Assembly: GCF_003026455.1 (NCBI RefSeq)
Contig: NZ_PYMB01000013.1
Coordinates: 58,809 to 122,808 of the forward strand
From: Photobacterium rosenbergii
GTDB lineage: Bacteria; Pseudomonadota; Gammaproteobacteria; Enterobacterales; Vibrionaceae
Direction: 5' to 3'
DNA: 64,000 bases
In this document: piece after piece, positions 47,501 to 54,817 of the stretch
How positions within the stretch are numbered: position 1 is the stretch's first letter
Layout: the number at the start of each line of letters is the position of its first letter
Program-made: the position numbers and the translations under genes
Notes under the pieces: generated by a model
Told to the model about the DNA's origin: nothing
The model's input: only the letters and a program-made list of their open reading frames with translations
Databases searched by the model: none

Positions 47501-50406
47501 GAAGCACTAGCAGGCTGAGCAAGATTGTCACCATCGGTATCTGTCGCCATAAGAGGTAGAGTCAACACGATTTCTTCACCACTACTAGCGATGTAGGGAG
47601 AGTTCAGAGTGCTATCTAGGTGGTCAAGCGGTTGAAGCTGGGTAGTGATTATAGATACAGCTAGATCGTCTCCGTTTCCTGCTTGTACACTGCTGATTGC
47701 TACCGTAAGAACCAAGCTACCATCCGGCAGGCGGGCCTCGAGCAGCCCGCTATCTTCATCATATGTCACAGTCAATGCTTCGCCTGCAGAAGCAAGCACC
47801 GCTTGTAAATCAGCAATCACATCATCGCGCTGGTCTGGGTCCAGAGATACCGAACCGGGATCAAGACGGTCGGCCCCGGCGATAATGTTCAATGTTGCCT
47901 CAATGCTTTGCGGGTAGTTGTTCGGCTCTAGATCAGGTTCCACCATTGCAACTGCAACTTCTTCCCCCCCAGCAGGGTCGGAGCCATCATTGAGCGTAAG
48001 GACAATCTGGCTATCATCAGTATCACCGTCGTCATCCGTTGCCCTTACATCGACCGTGAGAACAAGCTGATTGCTATCAATGGGTTGATCAAAGGCATCA
48101 CTTTGCTCGAGGCTGTAAGACCCATCATCGGCGATGGTAACAGTCAAAATCGCTTCATCTTGGCTGTTACTAATCACCAACTGGTTTTGAGTGATCTGGT
48201 AGCTAACAGGCGATCCATTGCTAGTAAAACCTGCGATCAAAGCCGCCAAGTCGGCACTATCGACAAACACGATACTGGCAATCGCATCACTACCCACATC
48301 CAGTTCAATGGAACCCACCGCCATACTCACCTGACCTGCAGGCGTATTGTCAGGATCACTAATCGCAGCACCGGAATCAGTACCAAAAGCAGGAATATCA
48401 CCATCAACTATGGTGGTGGTTAAAGTCGCCGGGGTATCGAGGAAATCACCGTCAGTGTCATTGGCCTGGATTGGCACGGTCACGACAATCTGCTCACCAT
48501 CAACCGAGACGAACCCCTCGCTGTTACCAGTAGAAAGGTGATCTAGCGGTAGCAATTGGATCAAATCGGCGGTAATGGTGATCCCCAGACCATCGGGGCT
48601 TTGTACTGAAGTCAGGGTTAAGGTAACAACGATCTCGCCATCAGGCCTTACGCCAGTCAGGACATCGGTGGCATCATCATAACTAAAGCTGAGCGCTTCA
48701 CCTCCAGAGCTCAACTCTTGTTCTAATTCATTGATAAAATCGGCGAGCACTAACTCATCAATAGTAACGGTATCTGGGTCCAGACGGTCGACACCCGGCG
48801 TGAGCTCAATAGTATCTTGTCCGCTTTGAGGATAGTTATTGGGCTGTAAGTCGGGTTCGACAAAGGTGATCTCTCCCGTCTCCCCTCCGGGAGGGCTATT
48901 GCCATCAATACTAATCAGCACCACAATGCCATCGGTACTGTCGCCATCAAAATCAGTCGCCGTGACAGCGAGTTGCAAAACCAACTCGGCCCTGTTGAGT
49001 TCATCGAATGGCTGCATCTGATTAACAACATAGGTGCCATCCGTATTGATGGAAATTGTCAGCACTATCTCGCCGCGACTGTCTACCATTTCCAGTTGGT
49101 TGCCGTTGACCGTTACGGTCGTCTCAAACCCATTACTGGTTATCCCTTCCAAGTCTGGCTGCTGCGTATCAAATACTAGGGTGCTAATTTCGTCACTGCC
49201 CACATCCAAAGGAACCACGCCCTCAAGATCAACACCTAAAGAGTCAGCCTCATCGATAACCGTTCCGCTATCGCTAGCAAACAACGGGTCTTCACCGTCA
49301 ACAATGGCAGAGTTTACTAGTAAAGGATTATCAAGCGGGTTGCCGGCCAAATCGGTGCCTTGTATTGGCAAAGCGACCACAAGGACATCATCGACATTGG
49401 TAACAAGTCCGCCACTGCCATTATCAGGGATATGGTCAACCGGTCGTTCGAGCAAGGTGGTGACAGTTACAGTGACATCCCGGCCACCCGTTTCAGCAGA
49501 AATCTGGAAAGTCACCACGGTATTGCCATTGCTCACGCCAACAATGGAGTTGCTGGCGGGATCAAAACTAAAAACGACAGGCTGCCCGCTGGAAGTGACT
49601 TCGGCATTAAGCTCTGCCAACAGTTGTGCCAATTGGTTGGGATCAAATGTGAAGGAGTCTGGGTCCAACGGCAGTGAGCCAGCACTTACTATGATTTGCG
49701 TAGAGGACTCTGAAGGGTAGCTATTCGGCGCAAAATCCGCCTCGGTCAGCTGCATCTCACCGGTTTCGCCTCCCGATGCGGCAAAAAGTGGCGGAGTTTC
49801 ATCCTCAGCATCAGACTCACCTCGCTCGAAACGGGTATCAAATCCAGCTTCAGCCAAGGTTGAATCACCATTGTAATCAATAACGACGAAACCGCCGTTT
49901 GCAGAATCATCACTGGCCCCACCGCTCCCTGCAGGAGAACCAGCCGCAGGTGGAGCTAGGATATCGGTAGGGTCAGCACCCGCAAGGATTTGCTCCTGTA
50001 TTGCTGTTAACTCTTGCTCGCTAAGACCTAACTGGGCAAGTGAAGCCTGATCTGGGATTTGTCCCAATGGCTGCACAGTGAACCCTGCAGGGAAAATGGC
50101 TAAGTTACTGTCTGCCCCGCCGGCAGGTGCAATCAGCACGCAGGTCGGGCATGGCCAATCAACCAGTACCGGCTCGCCATTTTGCATGACCACATATTGC
50201 GCATCACTATCGGCAACCACCATCTGCCCTGAAACAAGCCGAGCGCTTTCTGAGGCACCTATCGGCTGGGTACGACCATCCGGTTCGACGACCAGCACCT
50301 CCCCCTGATTCACCGTCACGTCAATAGCATCTTGGCCTTGTGAGACATTTCCACTGCTAGTTGCTGCTTGATTTGAAGATGAGCCCGTCGACGATGATTC
50401 AGCCAT
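38581..50406 (-). CDS. Giant RTX/BIg-type adhesin with LapA-like retention module
   Basis: The product has about 3,941 residues (ATG at 50406; a GTG at 50412 adds two). The N-terminal 160 residues are a LapA-type retention module ending in ILAPPAAGSPAG, so the PAAG at about 153-156 is the predicted LapG cleavage site. A CPTC motif occurs at about 86-89. Residues about 226-1860 hold five repeats of about 300 residues beginning with a VEPDLxPNxYP-like phrase. The C-terminal half has many Ig/cadherin-like (BIg, VCBS-type) domains, including two tandem copies at about 3385-3645. RTX nonapeptides (GGAGNDELWGG) lie at about 3775-3825, followed by a type I secretion signal of the VCA0849 kind. It should anchor in its exporter and mediate surface attachment. 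Confidence 0.9.
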   Translation of the reverse strand: MAESSSTGSSSNQAATSSGNVSQGQDAIDVTVNQGEVLVVEPDGRTQPIGASESARLVSGQMVVADSDAQYVVMQNGEPVLVDWPCPTCVLIAPAGGADSNLAIFPAGFTVQPLGQIPDQASLAQLGLSEQELTAIQEQILAGADPTDILAPPAAGSPAGSGGASDDSANGGFVVIDYNGDSTLAEAGFDTRFERGESDAEDETPPLFAASGGETGEMQLTEADFAPNSYPSESSTQIIVSAGSLPLDPDSFTFDPNQLAQLLAELNAEVTSSGQPVVFSFDPASNSIVGVSNGNTVVTFQISAETGGRDVTVTVTTLLERPVDHIPDNGSGGLVTNVDDVLVVALPIQGTDLAGNPLDNPLLVNSAIVDGEDPLFASDSGTVIDEADSLGVDLEGVVPLDVGSDEISTLVFDTQQPDLEGITSNGFETTVTVNGNQLEMVDSRGEIVLTISINTDGTYVVNQMQPFDELNRAELVLQLAVTATDFDGDSTDGIVVLISIDGNSPPGGETGEITFVEPDLQPNNYPQSGQDTIELTPGVDRLDPDTVTIDELVLADFINELEQELSSGGEALSFSYDDATDVLTGVRPDGEIVVTLTLTSVQSPDGLGITITADLIQLLPLDHLSTGNSEGFVSVDGEQIVVTVPIQANDTDGDFLDTPATLTTTIVDGDIPAFGTDSGAAISDPDNTPAGQVSMAVGSIELDVGSDAIASIVFVDSADLAALIAGFTSNGSPVSYQITQNQLVISNSQDEAILTVTIADDGSYSLEQSDAFDQPIDSNQLVLTVDVRATDDDGDTDDSQIVLTLNDGSDPAGGEEVAVAMVEPDLEPNNYPQSIEATLNIIAGADRLDPGSVSLDPDQRDDVIADLQAVLASAGEALTVTYDEDSGLLEARLPDGSLVLTVAISSVQAGNGDDLAVSIITTQLQPLDHLDSTLNSPYIASSGEEIVLTLPLMATDTDGDNLAQPASASVTITDGEFPALDDGAGVSLDETDDANQSVSGTIGIDIGSDDIASLLFADTQPTLDFTSDGNPVSLVVGGTPAGSEVRLEDSLGNTILLVTININGEFEATLSGTLDHTGSDSLVVPLDVVITDNDDDQAPGQIAITITDGDSPAGGGTIEVDFIEPDLAPPNQAPSEYPITEQQLEVISAGSDRLVPESVQIDPDQLAAIIAELNSELTSGGGETLTFSYETATNTLTGVLDDGTAVLTIVFTPVQSTNGQDVDLTMTVTQSAPLDHNINGNSDGFVSVSGELIVVNLPLQATDADGDNLTTLVSATASITDGPIPELAEGSSITVNETADLNAPTPGQIGVDVGSDEVASIDFAADQPALANLFSDGLPVQFEVVDGNTLNAFIEVNGTTVNVFTVVITPAGDYTLTLNNNLDHLAGDTISLPLNVLVTDDDVDTNTGVVTLNIEDGNAPAFGDDSGLALNEGEDGLSSGTGNIEVIQGSDDVISVLFSTTQPSLDTLTSNGFALTTTVAGNQITLVRADDPNIVVLEISIDINGGYSVTQLQPLDQIDDSDLATLQLAVEVTDRDNDIAQGSITVTIEDGTDPAGSNTAQIAFTEGDLTPDQGEQGYPVSGDIVITVAAGVDRLDPDTVDIDPIQFATLLAELETDITAGGLPVTALWDATTGTLTLTAGGEAVLTAVITAVQNADGEQVDITTTVSQLKPLDHNGTDNTGLVRQQDDTIAFDLPIQLQDTDGDFLEAPALITTTITDGNDPDLETIASVTVLESDIDEGGDFHPGSTPDGDGQVATGTITFDSGSDEIVNYEVDVEGFNTANAGSLTAGGQQVTLVFNATNNTYEGQVNGLVIFILAFNATGTAADDNYTFTLLGALDHIQPDNDTELTIEFSATAIDQDGDASSAVTFEVTIEDDIPQTQDAAFGPIEEGGSTETLDVLTVPEEGADDAEVTAVIIEGVRQELTGTPDAQGFFSFDVNQDGQLLGQLLISAEGQVLFNSLSDLDHGAEPIVANVDFEVLDGDNDLSQSTLTITITDEEPTLVVQPSEGVEDQGRNPDESLGDPTTGIPINMSIDIGDADRGEQIGEVFIILPADPHGQFFLGGVEIVPAGGQVLIDSDAFVDPDGDGVFELQGVTFVPEPDYSTLFEPNNLLDFTVTAEVVTNDGVNQPLQDGTLSISVLGIADEPAFADSTVFYYGDGEEDSDNISLSESFQALLQDTDGSETLTYFITITEGEAQIIGEGITEVEPGIFEVPVTAADTVEIDPIDNFSGDIRLNITAQSSELGHFVPGAETAQITEEILINVLPVADDAQLKVSRVESLEDEPIALAPLIELTELDDLDDDFGVETLFVRISELPDGAQLSQNSSILTPDADGVYEILYEELDQVVLIPVPESNVDFQIKVEGVVKDVVDITLEDGTVETVEDVLVTPEQFIEVALTGVVDEPEFELGGSNWTEIVGSEVPGIETTIDEDTDAVLDFSLVSGEIANAPLDESETLTFVVSNIPEGTRIFDAEGNEQTLVFVGFDDEGLPRYEVKLTGEDIGNPDQPVAISIRPPENSTEDIVLDANIVVTENDGDQGEFEFQLVIHIEPVVDAEDYTRQSNGLEDQPVNLDWQPELTDSKEQITGLVVNNIQPGYGLQINDGGTITILTVDATGSVTLTEAQLTQLLNGAQLQLLAPEDSDLNLTGATAISTEVTVTEVDVDSPATDVQVVNGTLNVIIQAVVEPDAEIGVIPTGTTDFVDTIVSIDGSLDLGGGDGSDGQIVFEDLDPSSDEIILSIVITFPAPEADFVVIGGINNGDGSWTVPQGSLEDIQILAPADFIGTVDIAIAAQVQDQSDDVNPSAIEIVNSTLTIDFQGNTLNDQFAADILIDDSIIVTGEEDTAVTLGTFLNQIVSLSTVGENQGDDELSLVISAATLPNGATISGMDFNFVTGEYVIKVPVQADGSVDLSGITLNLPQDFAGDFMLSVKYVNTDTESGDFNEVIDTIPVRIDPVVDVPDRTGDNERVPELGVSVVETQGLDADRQPIEEGEPEVIYPDIAYEDGTIILDVSATVADISTTTLEGLETIEQAVISVGTSGGFLLNAAGEQVTSLTITDSSELSAIRYVPPQDFSGDVSLDVAVTIVDTAEYDETTGAAIQTDTANFDGSIVFEVIAVNDEVNFIGIDTPVVGDEDSGAISFAGISGNVVDIDGSESILSLKIVNVPEGFIISGADNNGGGEWSVAVPPGSDTFDLSSLGLIPPKDFSGSVELGIVVFSKEDSLDLPVDNTATFTVVVNPIADRVDIDVTPAAEGTEDDNIDLVLNIEAFDDSDSYTGTGTNVVENPPETLQIQVSNVPDSSQIALPDGVSGTVTDQGSGVWLVTVDSSDLDRLVFIPGDANSDNWNGQLDLEIRAVDQTDVATDDIAQLVTINLDIEAVNDAPVNQIPDSLEVDEDNVLLIDSLQVTDVDVDEVSEGTMTVSLNVGNGVLSIPAGSPTGSLAITGDGSQTLVLEGSITDINTLLSSGINYQPNADFNGDDSLQMITDDQGNTGTGGPLQDTDTVPITVNPVNDAPELTDIEDQNVEEDSPLVINGLSVTDVDFNEVGSTGVMTVTLTANNGGITAVETTGVTITDNGSAAVTLEGSLADINTALVSGITYLANPDFKGDDVITVVANDNGNVGTGGAQQATTTINVTVTPKPEPPTLDLTVPQLSDTRATLGTLVPLLGLVVIPVDADEATFLEVRNLGAGRLVDSSGAEIGTDNGDGSWRVASSELDNIFVADLPEGANSLTLVGISQEIDGSEAESTELLIGVRIDDLANTGNEVGTGDNDAENLVVGSDADERLFGGLADDILVGAGGSDELLGGAGNDELWGGNLNGAGDGASDVFTWQAADVSTSGTPFTDTVKDFEINLDQLDIAEILPDNGEDDLDRLLNNITAGIDVDETVNLSVAVSDTAQQNIAVENIDATALGLGTGSTSNEIINELFNNGVFIVD
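44800..49740 (-). repeat. Five tandem long repeats in the adhesin gene
   Basis: Repeat phrases of the type VEPDLQPNNYPQS begin near nucleotides 49735, 48850, 47930, 47030 and 45695 (minus strand). Units are about 885-920 bp except the fourth, which is about 1,335 bp and carries an extra segment starting ALNEGEDGLSSGTGNI. Inside each unit PLDH and DTDGD motifs recur, as in Ig-like extender domains. The units are diverged, not identical. Confidence 0.75.
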
Positions 50407-50669
50407 ACACACTACTCTTGACTGGTGGGAGATTTCCCTACAAGTCTAGTCTCGGATTCGAGCCAGCTTTCACAAACCCTAAACGGTTCTCAGGTTTTAG
50501 AATTCCCAAACTCGCAACGGCAAGCTCGCAAGCTGTGCTCTATGCTTTTCCCATTACGCGCCTGTTGATAACCAATAATATTAAATACAGGCAAATCATT
50601 GTTTTCGTTACCAATATACGGATTTTGGTTGGCTAACGTGTCTTTCGGTACGAGGTTAAGTACGAAGGC
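50407..50669. promoter_or_regulatory. Divergent promoter region, adhesin / secretion operon
   Basis: The 263-bp gap between the adhesin (minus) and the fusion protein (plus) must hold both promoters. No clear operator was seen. A CTCGCAA-CGG-CAAGCTCGCAAGC direct repetition (50509-50533) is the only visible pattern, cited as two segments. Confidence 0.4.
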
Positions 50670-52070
50670 ATGACAAGTAAGAAACAGCTGGTAAAACAAC
50701 AGCATCTCGATTACGTGAGAGATAGCCACTATGCCGAGTTGCTAGAGGCATCGGGTCGCTCGCGTCTGTTGCTATGGGTTGTGGTGCTCTTTTTTACCGC
50801 CGCTGTAATTTGGGCAGCTTTTGCCCCCATCGAGCAAGTCACCCGAGGGGAAGGAAAAGTGATCCCTTCCTCACAGCGGCAAATCATCCAAAACCTGGAA
50901 GGTGGGATTATTGAAGCGATTTTGGTTCGCGAAGGCGAACAAGTCAGCACAGGGCAACCCCTAATCCAACTTGATGACACCCGCTTTAAAGCCGATTTCG
51001 AAGAAAAGAACCAAGATCTACTTGGTATCAAGGCTGACAGTATCCGGCTCACGGCCCTGCTTGGCAGCATCAAAACAGCATCACCGGACAAATCACCCAG
51101 CAAGCTGTGGCGCCAGTCGGTAACCATCGTCCCTGCCGAGCTGACTTTCCCCGAGGATTTCCACCAGCAAAATGCCGCCTTGGTAAAAAGGCAGCAGAAC
51201 GAATTCCGTGACCAGCTCGCCAGTCTGGACAACCAACTCACCCTGATAGCCCAGCAAATTCAACAAAAAAGCCGGGAGTTAGAAGAAGCAAGGGCCAGAC
51301 TGAAAAACCAGAAGCAGAGCTATTATCTGGCTAGTGAAGAATACCGGATCACAAAGCCACTGGCTGATGAGGGGGTGGTACCAAAGGTCGAGTTGTTGAA
51401 ACTGCAGCGTCAGGTCAACGAGACCCGCAGGGAGATGACATCCACCGAACTCCAGATACCCGCGATGAAGGCCGGCTTGAACGAGGCGATTTTTAAACGG
51501 CTCGATGTTGCCCTCAACTTCCGGTCGGATATCCAATCGCAGCTTAACCAGACCTCAGACAAACTCGATGCCTTGAGCCAATCGCACTTAGGCCTGCAGG
51601 ATAAAGTCGTTCGAACCCTGGTCACTTCCCCCGTCACTGGTACGGTGCAAAAAATCCATATCACCACCCTTGGCGGTGTGATCCAGCCCGGTATGGATCT
51701 TATCGAAGTGGTGCCCAGCGAAGACAGCCTACTCGTCGAGGCACAAATTTCGCCAAAGGATATCGGCTTCCTCAGGCCGGGGCTAACTGCCGTAGTTAAA
51801 TTTACTGCCTATGACTTTACCCAGTATGGCGGCCTCACCGGCACACTCGAGCATATCAGTGCCGATACGCTGCTCGACGAAGAGGGCCACAGCTATTACC
51901 AAATACGTATCCGGACAGATAAAACCGCCATCACCGACGCTGCTGGTAAACAACTGCCTATTATTCCGGGGATGAACGCTGTCGCCGATATCGTTACCGG
52001 CGAGAAAACCGTTTTGCAATACCTACTCAATCCAGTTCTGAAAGCACAGCAGACAGCACTGAGAGAGTGA
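50670..52070 (+). CDS. lapC: Type I secretion membrane fusion protein (HlyD/LapC-like)
   Basis: The 466-residue product has a short cytosolic N-terminus and a transmembrane helix (about residues 32-52). The HlyD core runs from GEGKVIPSSQRQIIQNLEGG, split as motif and flank, through a long coiled-coil region (about 150-310) with VKRQQNEFRDQLASL. A C-terminal RTLVTSPVTGTV and beta barrel with PGLTAVVKF follow. It should bridge the ABC exporter to the outer-membrane channel. Next in the operon is the TolC-like gene. LapC/RtxD-like assignment comes from the context. Confidence 0.88.
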   Translation: MTSKKQLVKQQHLDYVRDSHYAELLEASGRSRLLLWVVVLFFTAAVIWAAFAPIEQVTRGEGKVIPSSQRQIIQNLEGGIIEAILVREGEQVSTGQPLIQLDDTRFKADFEEKNQDLLGIKADSIRLTALLGSIKTASPDKSPSKLWRQSVTIVPAELTFPEDFHQQNAALVKRQQNEFRDQLASLDNQLTLIAQQIQQKSRELEEARARLKNQKQSYYLASEEYRITKPLADEGVVPKVELLKLQRQVNETRREMTSTELQIPAMKAGLNEAIFKRLDVALNFRSDIQSQLNQTSDKLDALSQSHLGLQDKVVRTLVTSPVTGTVQKIHITTLGGVIQPGMDLIEVVPSEDSLLVEAQISPKDIGFLRPGLTAVVKFTAYDFTQYGGLTGTLEHISADTLLDEEGHSYYQIRIRTDKTAITDAAGKQLPIIPGMNAVADIVTGEKTVLQYLLNPVLKAQQTALRE

Positions 52071-52098
52071 TTTCTTTGGGATTATTTATTCATAACTG

Positions 52099-53451
52099 AT
52101 GGGCGCTTTCTCAATGAAAAAGATGCGAAAACAAACAAAGCAGGCGTCGTTGAAGCTCAGCATCCAACTTGGGTTGATCGCTGCCCTGCTCCATACCCCT
52201 TTGGCTATTGGTCAATCGTTGGAACAGGCTGTCGCCGAAACCCTTGCAACCAACCCCGAGATCAAGCGGGCCTATAATGAATTCATGAGCCGTAACCAAG
52301 CGACCCGCTCCTCGGTTGGCGATTACCTTCCGTCGGTCGATGTCGAGGCCAGTGCCGGTTACGAAGACTACGACAATACCACCAACAGCACCGGTGACTA
52401 TGAACCCCTTGATGCCACTATCAGCCTACGCCAACTGATATGGGATGGTTCCATCACCTACCATGATATCCAGCGCAACAAGGCTGAAGCCGAAGCCCAA
52501 CGCTACCAGTTATTGGCTGACGCACAAGACAAGGCCCTGCGAGTCACTGAAATTTACCTCGATACCCTCGAAGCACAAGAGGTACTGGCGCTGTCTCAAA
52601 CCAACTTTTCCGTCCACCAGCGAATTTTTACCGATATCAAAAAGCGTACTGACTCCGGCATTGGTTCTACCGCTGACTTGGCCCAGATTGAAGGACGGCT
52701 TGCTCGCTCTCGCTCCAATCTGATTGCTGCCGAGAACAACTTACAAGATAAAATCACAGAATTCTTTCGCGAGGTCGGCAACAGTCCTGTAAACCTCGAG
52801 AAACCGGAGGTCGACCAGAACTACATTCCCACCTCGCTGGACAACGCGCTGAACAAAGCCAAAGACAACAACCCCGTATTGTTCGTCGCCCAGAACGATA
52901 TCGATGCCGCCAATTACCAGTACAAGCAGGCCAAAGGTAATTTCTACCCAACATTCTCTATCGAAGCCAGCCAAGAATGGGGCGAGGACTTGGATGGTAC
53001 ACCCGGCCATACCGACGAATTCAAGGCCATGCTCAAAATGGAATATAACCTCTACAACGGGGGCTCTGATCTCGCCGAAAGTCGCCGAGCCGCTTATCAG
53101 TTCAGCCAGTCAAAGGATGTCAGAGACCGTGCCCACCGCTTGCTGGAGGAGAGTACCCGGCTGGCATGGAGCGGAATGGAACTGGCCCTCAACCAAACCC
53201 AGTACCTGCAAAAGCACGTTGATGCGTCAGCCCGCACCGTTATTGCCTATGAAAAGCAATTCAAAATTGGCAAACGTACCTTGCTCGATGTGCTTAATAC
53301 CGAAAACGAACTTTTCGAGGCAAGGAAGGCATACCTTGACGCCCATTATGCCGGCATCCTTGCCAAGTACCGGGTGTTGAACGCGACCGGGCAATTGCTG
53401 GAAGAAATGCGGGTTGATGTACCTAATCAATGGTCAGAATCAGTACGCTAG
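52099..53451 (+). CDS. lapE: TolC-family outer-membrane channel of type I secretion (AggA/LapE-like)
   Basis: The 450-residue product has a signal peptide (LGLIAALLHTPLAIGQS), then two repeated TolC units (SLEQAVAETLATNPEIKRAYNE; RRTDSGIGSTADLAQIEGRL, shown in pieces) with coiled-coil helices. There is a YNLYNGGSDLAES motif in the second half. It should form the outer-membrane tunnel used by the adhesin. Two starts are possible, ATG 52099 or ATG 52114; neither has a strong ribosome binding site. It ends 8 bp before the OmpA-like gene. Confidence 0.85.
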   Translation: MGAFSMKKMRKQTKQASLKLSIQLGLIAALLHTPLAIGQSLEQAVAETLATNPEIKRAYNEFMSRNQATRSSVGDYLPSVDVEASAGYEDYDNTTNSTGDYEPLDATISLRQLIWDGSITYHDIQRNKAEAEAQRYQLLADAQDKALRVTEIYLDTLEAQEVLALSQTNFSVHQRIFTDIKKRTDSGIGSTADLAQIEGRLARSRSNLIAAENNLQDKITEFFREVGNSPVNLEKPEVDQNYIPTSLDNALNKAKDNNPVLFVAQNDIDAANYQYKQAKGNFYPTFSIEASQEWGEDLDGTPGHTDEFKAMLKMEYNLYNGGSDLAESRRAAYQFSQSKDVRDRAHRLLEESTRLAWSGMELALNQTQYLQKHVDASARTVIAYEKQFKIGKRTLLDVLNTENELFEARKAYLDAHYAGILAKYRVLNATGQLLEEMRVDVPNQWSESVR

Positions 53452-53459
53452 GGGGAGCC

Positions 53460-54080
53460 ATGACACGACTGGGGTTGAAACTGCGATTAGGGTTCATACT
53501 TGTCTGGCTCGGAGCGGCTAGTATTTTAACCGGCTGCTCAACAGAAGCCGAAGCCCCACCGATTGCAGAGCAGTCACGGGATCTAATGGATGACGATGGC
53601 GACGGGGTGATCAACGCCCGTGACAAATGCCCGGGCACCCCACACGCCGCCATTGTCGACAATGATGGCTGCCCGACGTTCGTCGAGCGTTCCGAGTCCA
53701 ATGACCTGCACATCTTGTTTGCCAATGACTCTACCGTCATTCCCGACAACTTTTTGTCCCAAATAAAGCGAATGGCTGATTTCCTTGCCAGTTATCCAGA
53801 GGCAAGGATCGAACTAAAAGGCTACGCCAGTCCTGTCGGGGCATCGGAATATAACCTCGGACTCTCCCAGCGTAGGGCCAAAGTCGTCCGACAGCAACTC
53901 ATTGATTACGGGGTCAGCCCCAACCGAATAAAAACACTGGGGTTTGGCGATAGTGAGCCGGTTGCGGCAAGTACTAGGGAGCAATCCAATGCATTGAGCC
54001 GTCGGGTCACAGCCAGAGTGCGGGGAGAAAGGGGCAATGTACTGGAAGAGTGGACCATTTTCTCGCTACGTGCCGATTAA
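53460..54080 (+). CDS. OmpA-family lipoprotein with thrombospondin type 3-like repeat
   Basis: Starting at ATG 53460 (GGGGAG upstream) the protein is 206 residues. A signal peptide ends in the lipobox LTGC, so it is a lipoprotein. A calcium-binding-like repeat DDDGDGVINARDKCPGTP is followed by an OmpA C-terminal domain (about residues 85-195; LKGYASPVGASEYNLGLSQRRA) that binds peptidoglycan. The gene lies between the TolC-like channel and lapG, as in Shewanella bpf operons. It may anchor the secretion complex to the cell wall. Confidence 0.85.
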   Translation: MTRLGLKLRLGFILVWLGAASILTGCSTEAEAPPIAEQSRDLMDDDGDGVINARDKCPGTPHAAIVDNDGCPTFVERSESNDLHILFANDSTVIPDNFLSQIKRMADFLASYPEARIELKGYASPVGASEYNLGLSQRRAKVVRQQLIDYGVSPNRIKTLGFGDSEPVAASTREQSNALSRRVTARVRGERGNVLEEWTIFSLRAD

Positions 54081-54086
54081 GCGCCA

Positions 54087-54803
54087 ATGATGTGGGCGGT
54101 TCGGTTTGCACTGTTATCAGCTCTGCTGTGCTGTAGTGGGTTACACAATGCCATTGCCCAAGCGGAGCTATCATCGGCATCGTCACTACAACTCAGCGAC
54201 GAGGAGCAAGCAATAGTACGTCGTATAGAGCAAGCCTATACCAAGCAAGCTGCTATGCGGGTAACAGCCTGGCGACAATTGCTCAAGGCATCGAGGCAAC
54301 AAGAGGAACTAGAACAACTCAAGCTGGTTAATGATTTTTTCAATCAGCTGAAGTTTCTTGATGATATCGAGATTTGGGGGCGGGAAGATTACTGGGCGAC
54401 CCCGTTGGAATTTCTCGGGGCCGGCGGCGGTGACTGCGAAGAATTCAGTATCGCCAAGTATCTCTCGCTGAGGGAGCTGGGAGTAGATGATAAAAAGCTG
54501 CGGCTTATCTATGTCAAAGCCCTAACTCTCAACCAATTCCATATGGTATTGGCCTATTACCCGACACCCAGTGCCGTCCCGTTGTTGCTGGACAACCTGA
54601 CAGCAGACATTTTGCAGGCCAGCCAGCGCCCTGATTTACAGCCTATCTATAGCTTCAACGGTAGCAAGCTGTGGCTGATGAAACAGCAGGGGCAAGGCCA
54701 GCTTGTCGGTGACGCCAGCCGGATCAAGCACTGGCAATCCCTACAGCAACGGGTTTTGCACCAACAGTTTGCCAAACCCACCCGTTGGCTCGACAAAGAA
54801 TAG
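54087..54803 (+). CDS. lapG: LapG-type periplasmic cysteine protease (BTLCP family)
   Basis: The 238-residue protein has a signal peptide (ALLSALLCCSGLHNAIA). The catalytic triad of bacterial transglutaminase-like proteases is visible: C117 in GGDCEEFSIAKY, H152 in FHMVLAYY and D169 in LLLDNL. LapG cuts LapA-type adhesins after a di-alanine site such as the PAAG in the giant adhesin (38581-50406). It is inhibited when LapD binds c-di-GMP. It starts 6 bp after the OmpA gene and ends 14 bp before lapD. Confidence 0.92.
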   Translation: MMWAVRFALLSALLCCSGLHNAIAQAELSSASSLQLSDEEQAIVRRIEQAYTKQAAMRVTAWRQLLKASRQQEELEQLKLVNDFFNQLKFLDDIEIWGREDYWATPLEFLGAGGGDCEEFSIAKYLSLRELGVDDKKLRLIYVKALTLNQFHMVLAYYPTPSAVPLLLDNLTADILQASQRPDLQPIYSFNGSKLWLMKQQGQGQLVGDASRIKHWQSLQQRVLHQQFAKPTRWLDKE

Positions 54804-54817
54804 GAGGCAAAATAGCT

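Noticed and set aside
38603..50308. Many plus-strand open frames inside the adhesin gene (for example 38936-39598, 40601-41197, 49034-49720)
   Set aside because: They are antisense to a single 11.8-kb coding frame, low-complexity in composition, and have no domain content.
38581..50406. CRISPR array or tandem DNA repeat in the adhesin
   Set aside because: Repeats are about 300-residue diverged protein units; no short direct repeats with equal spacers.
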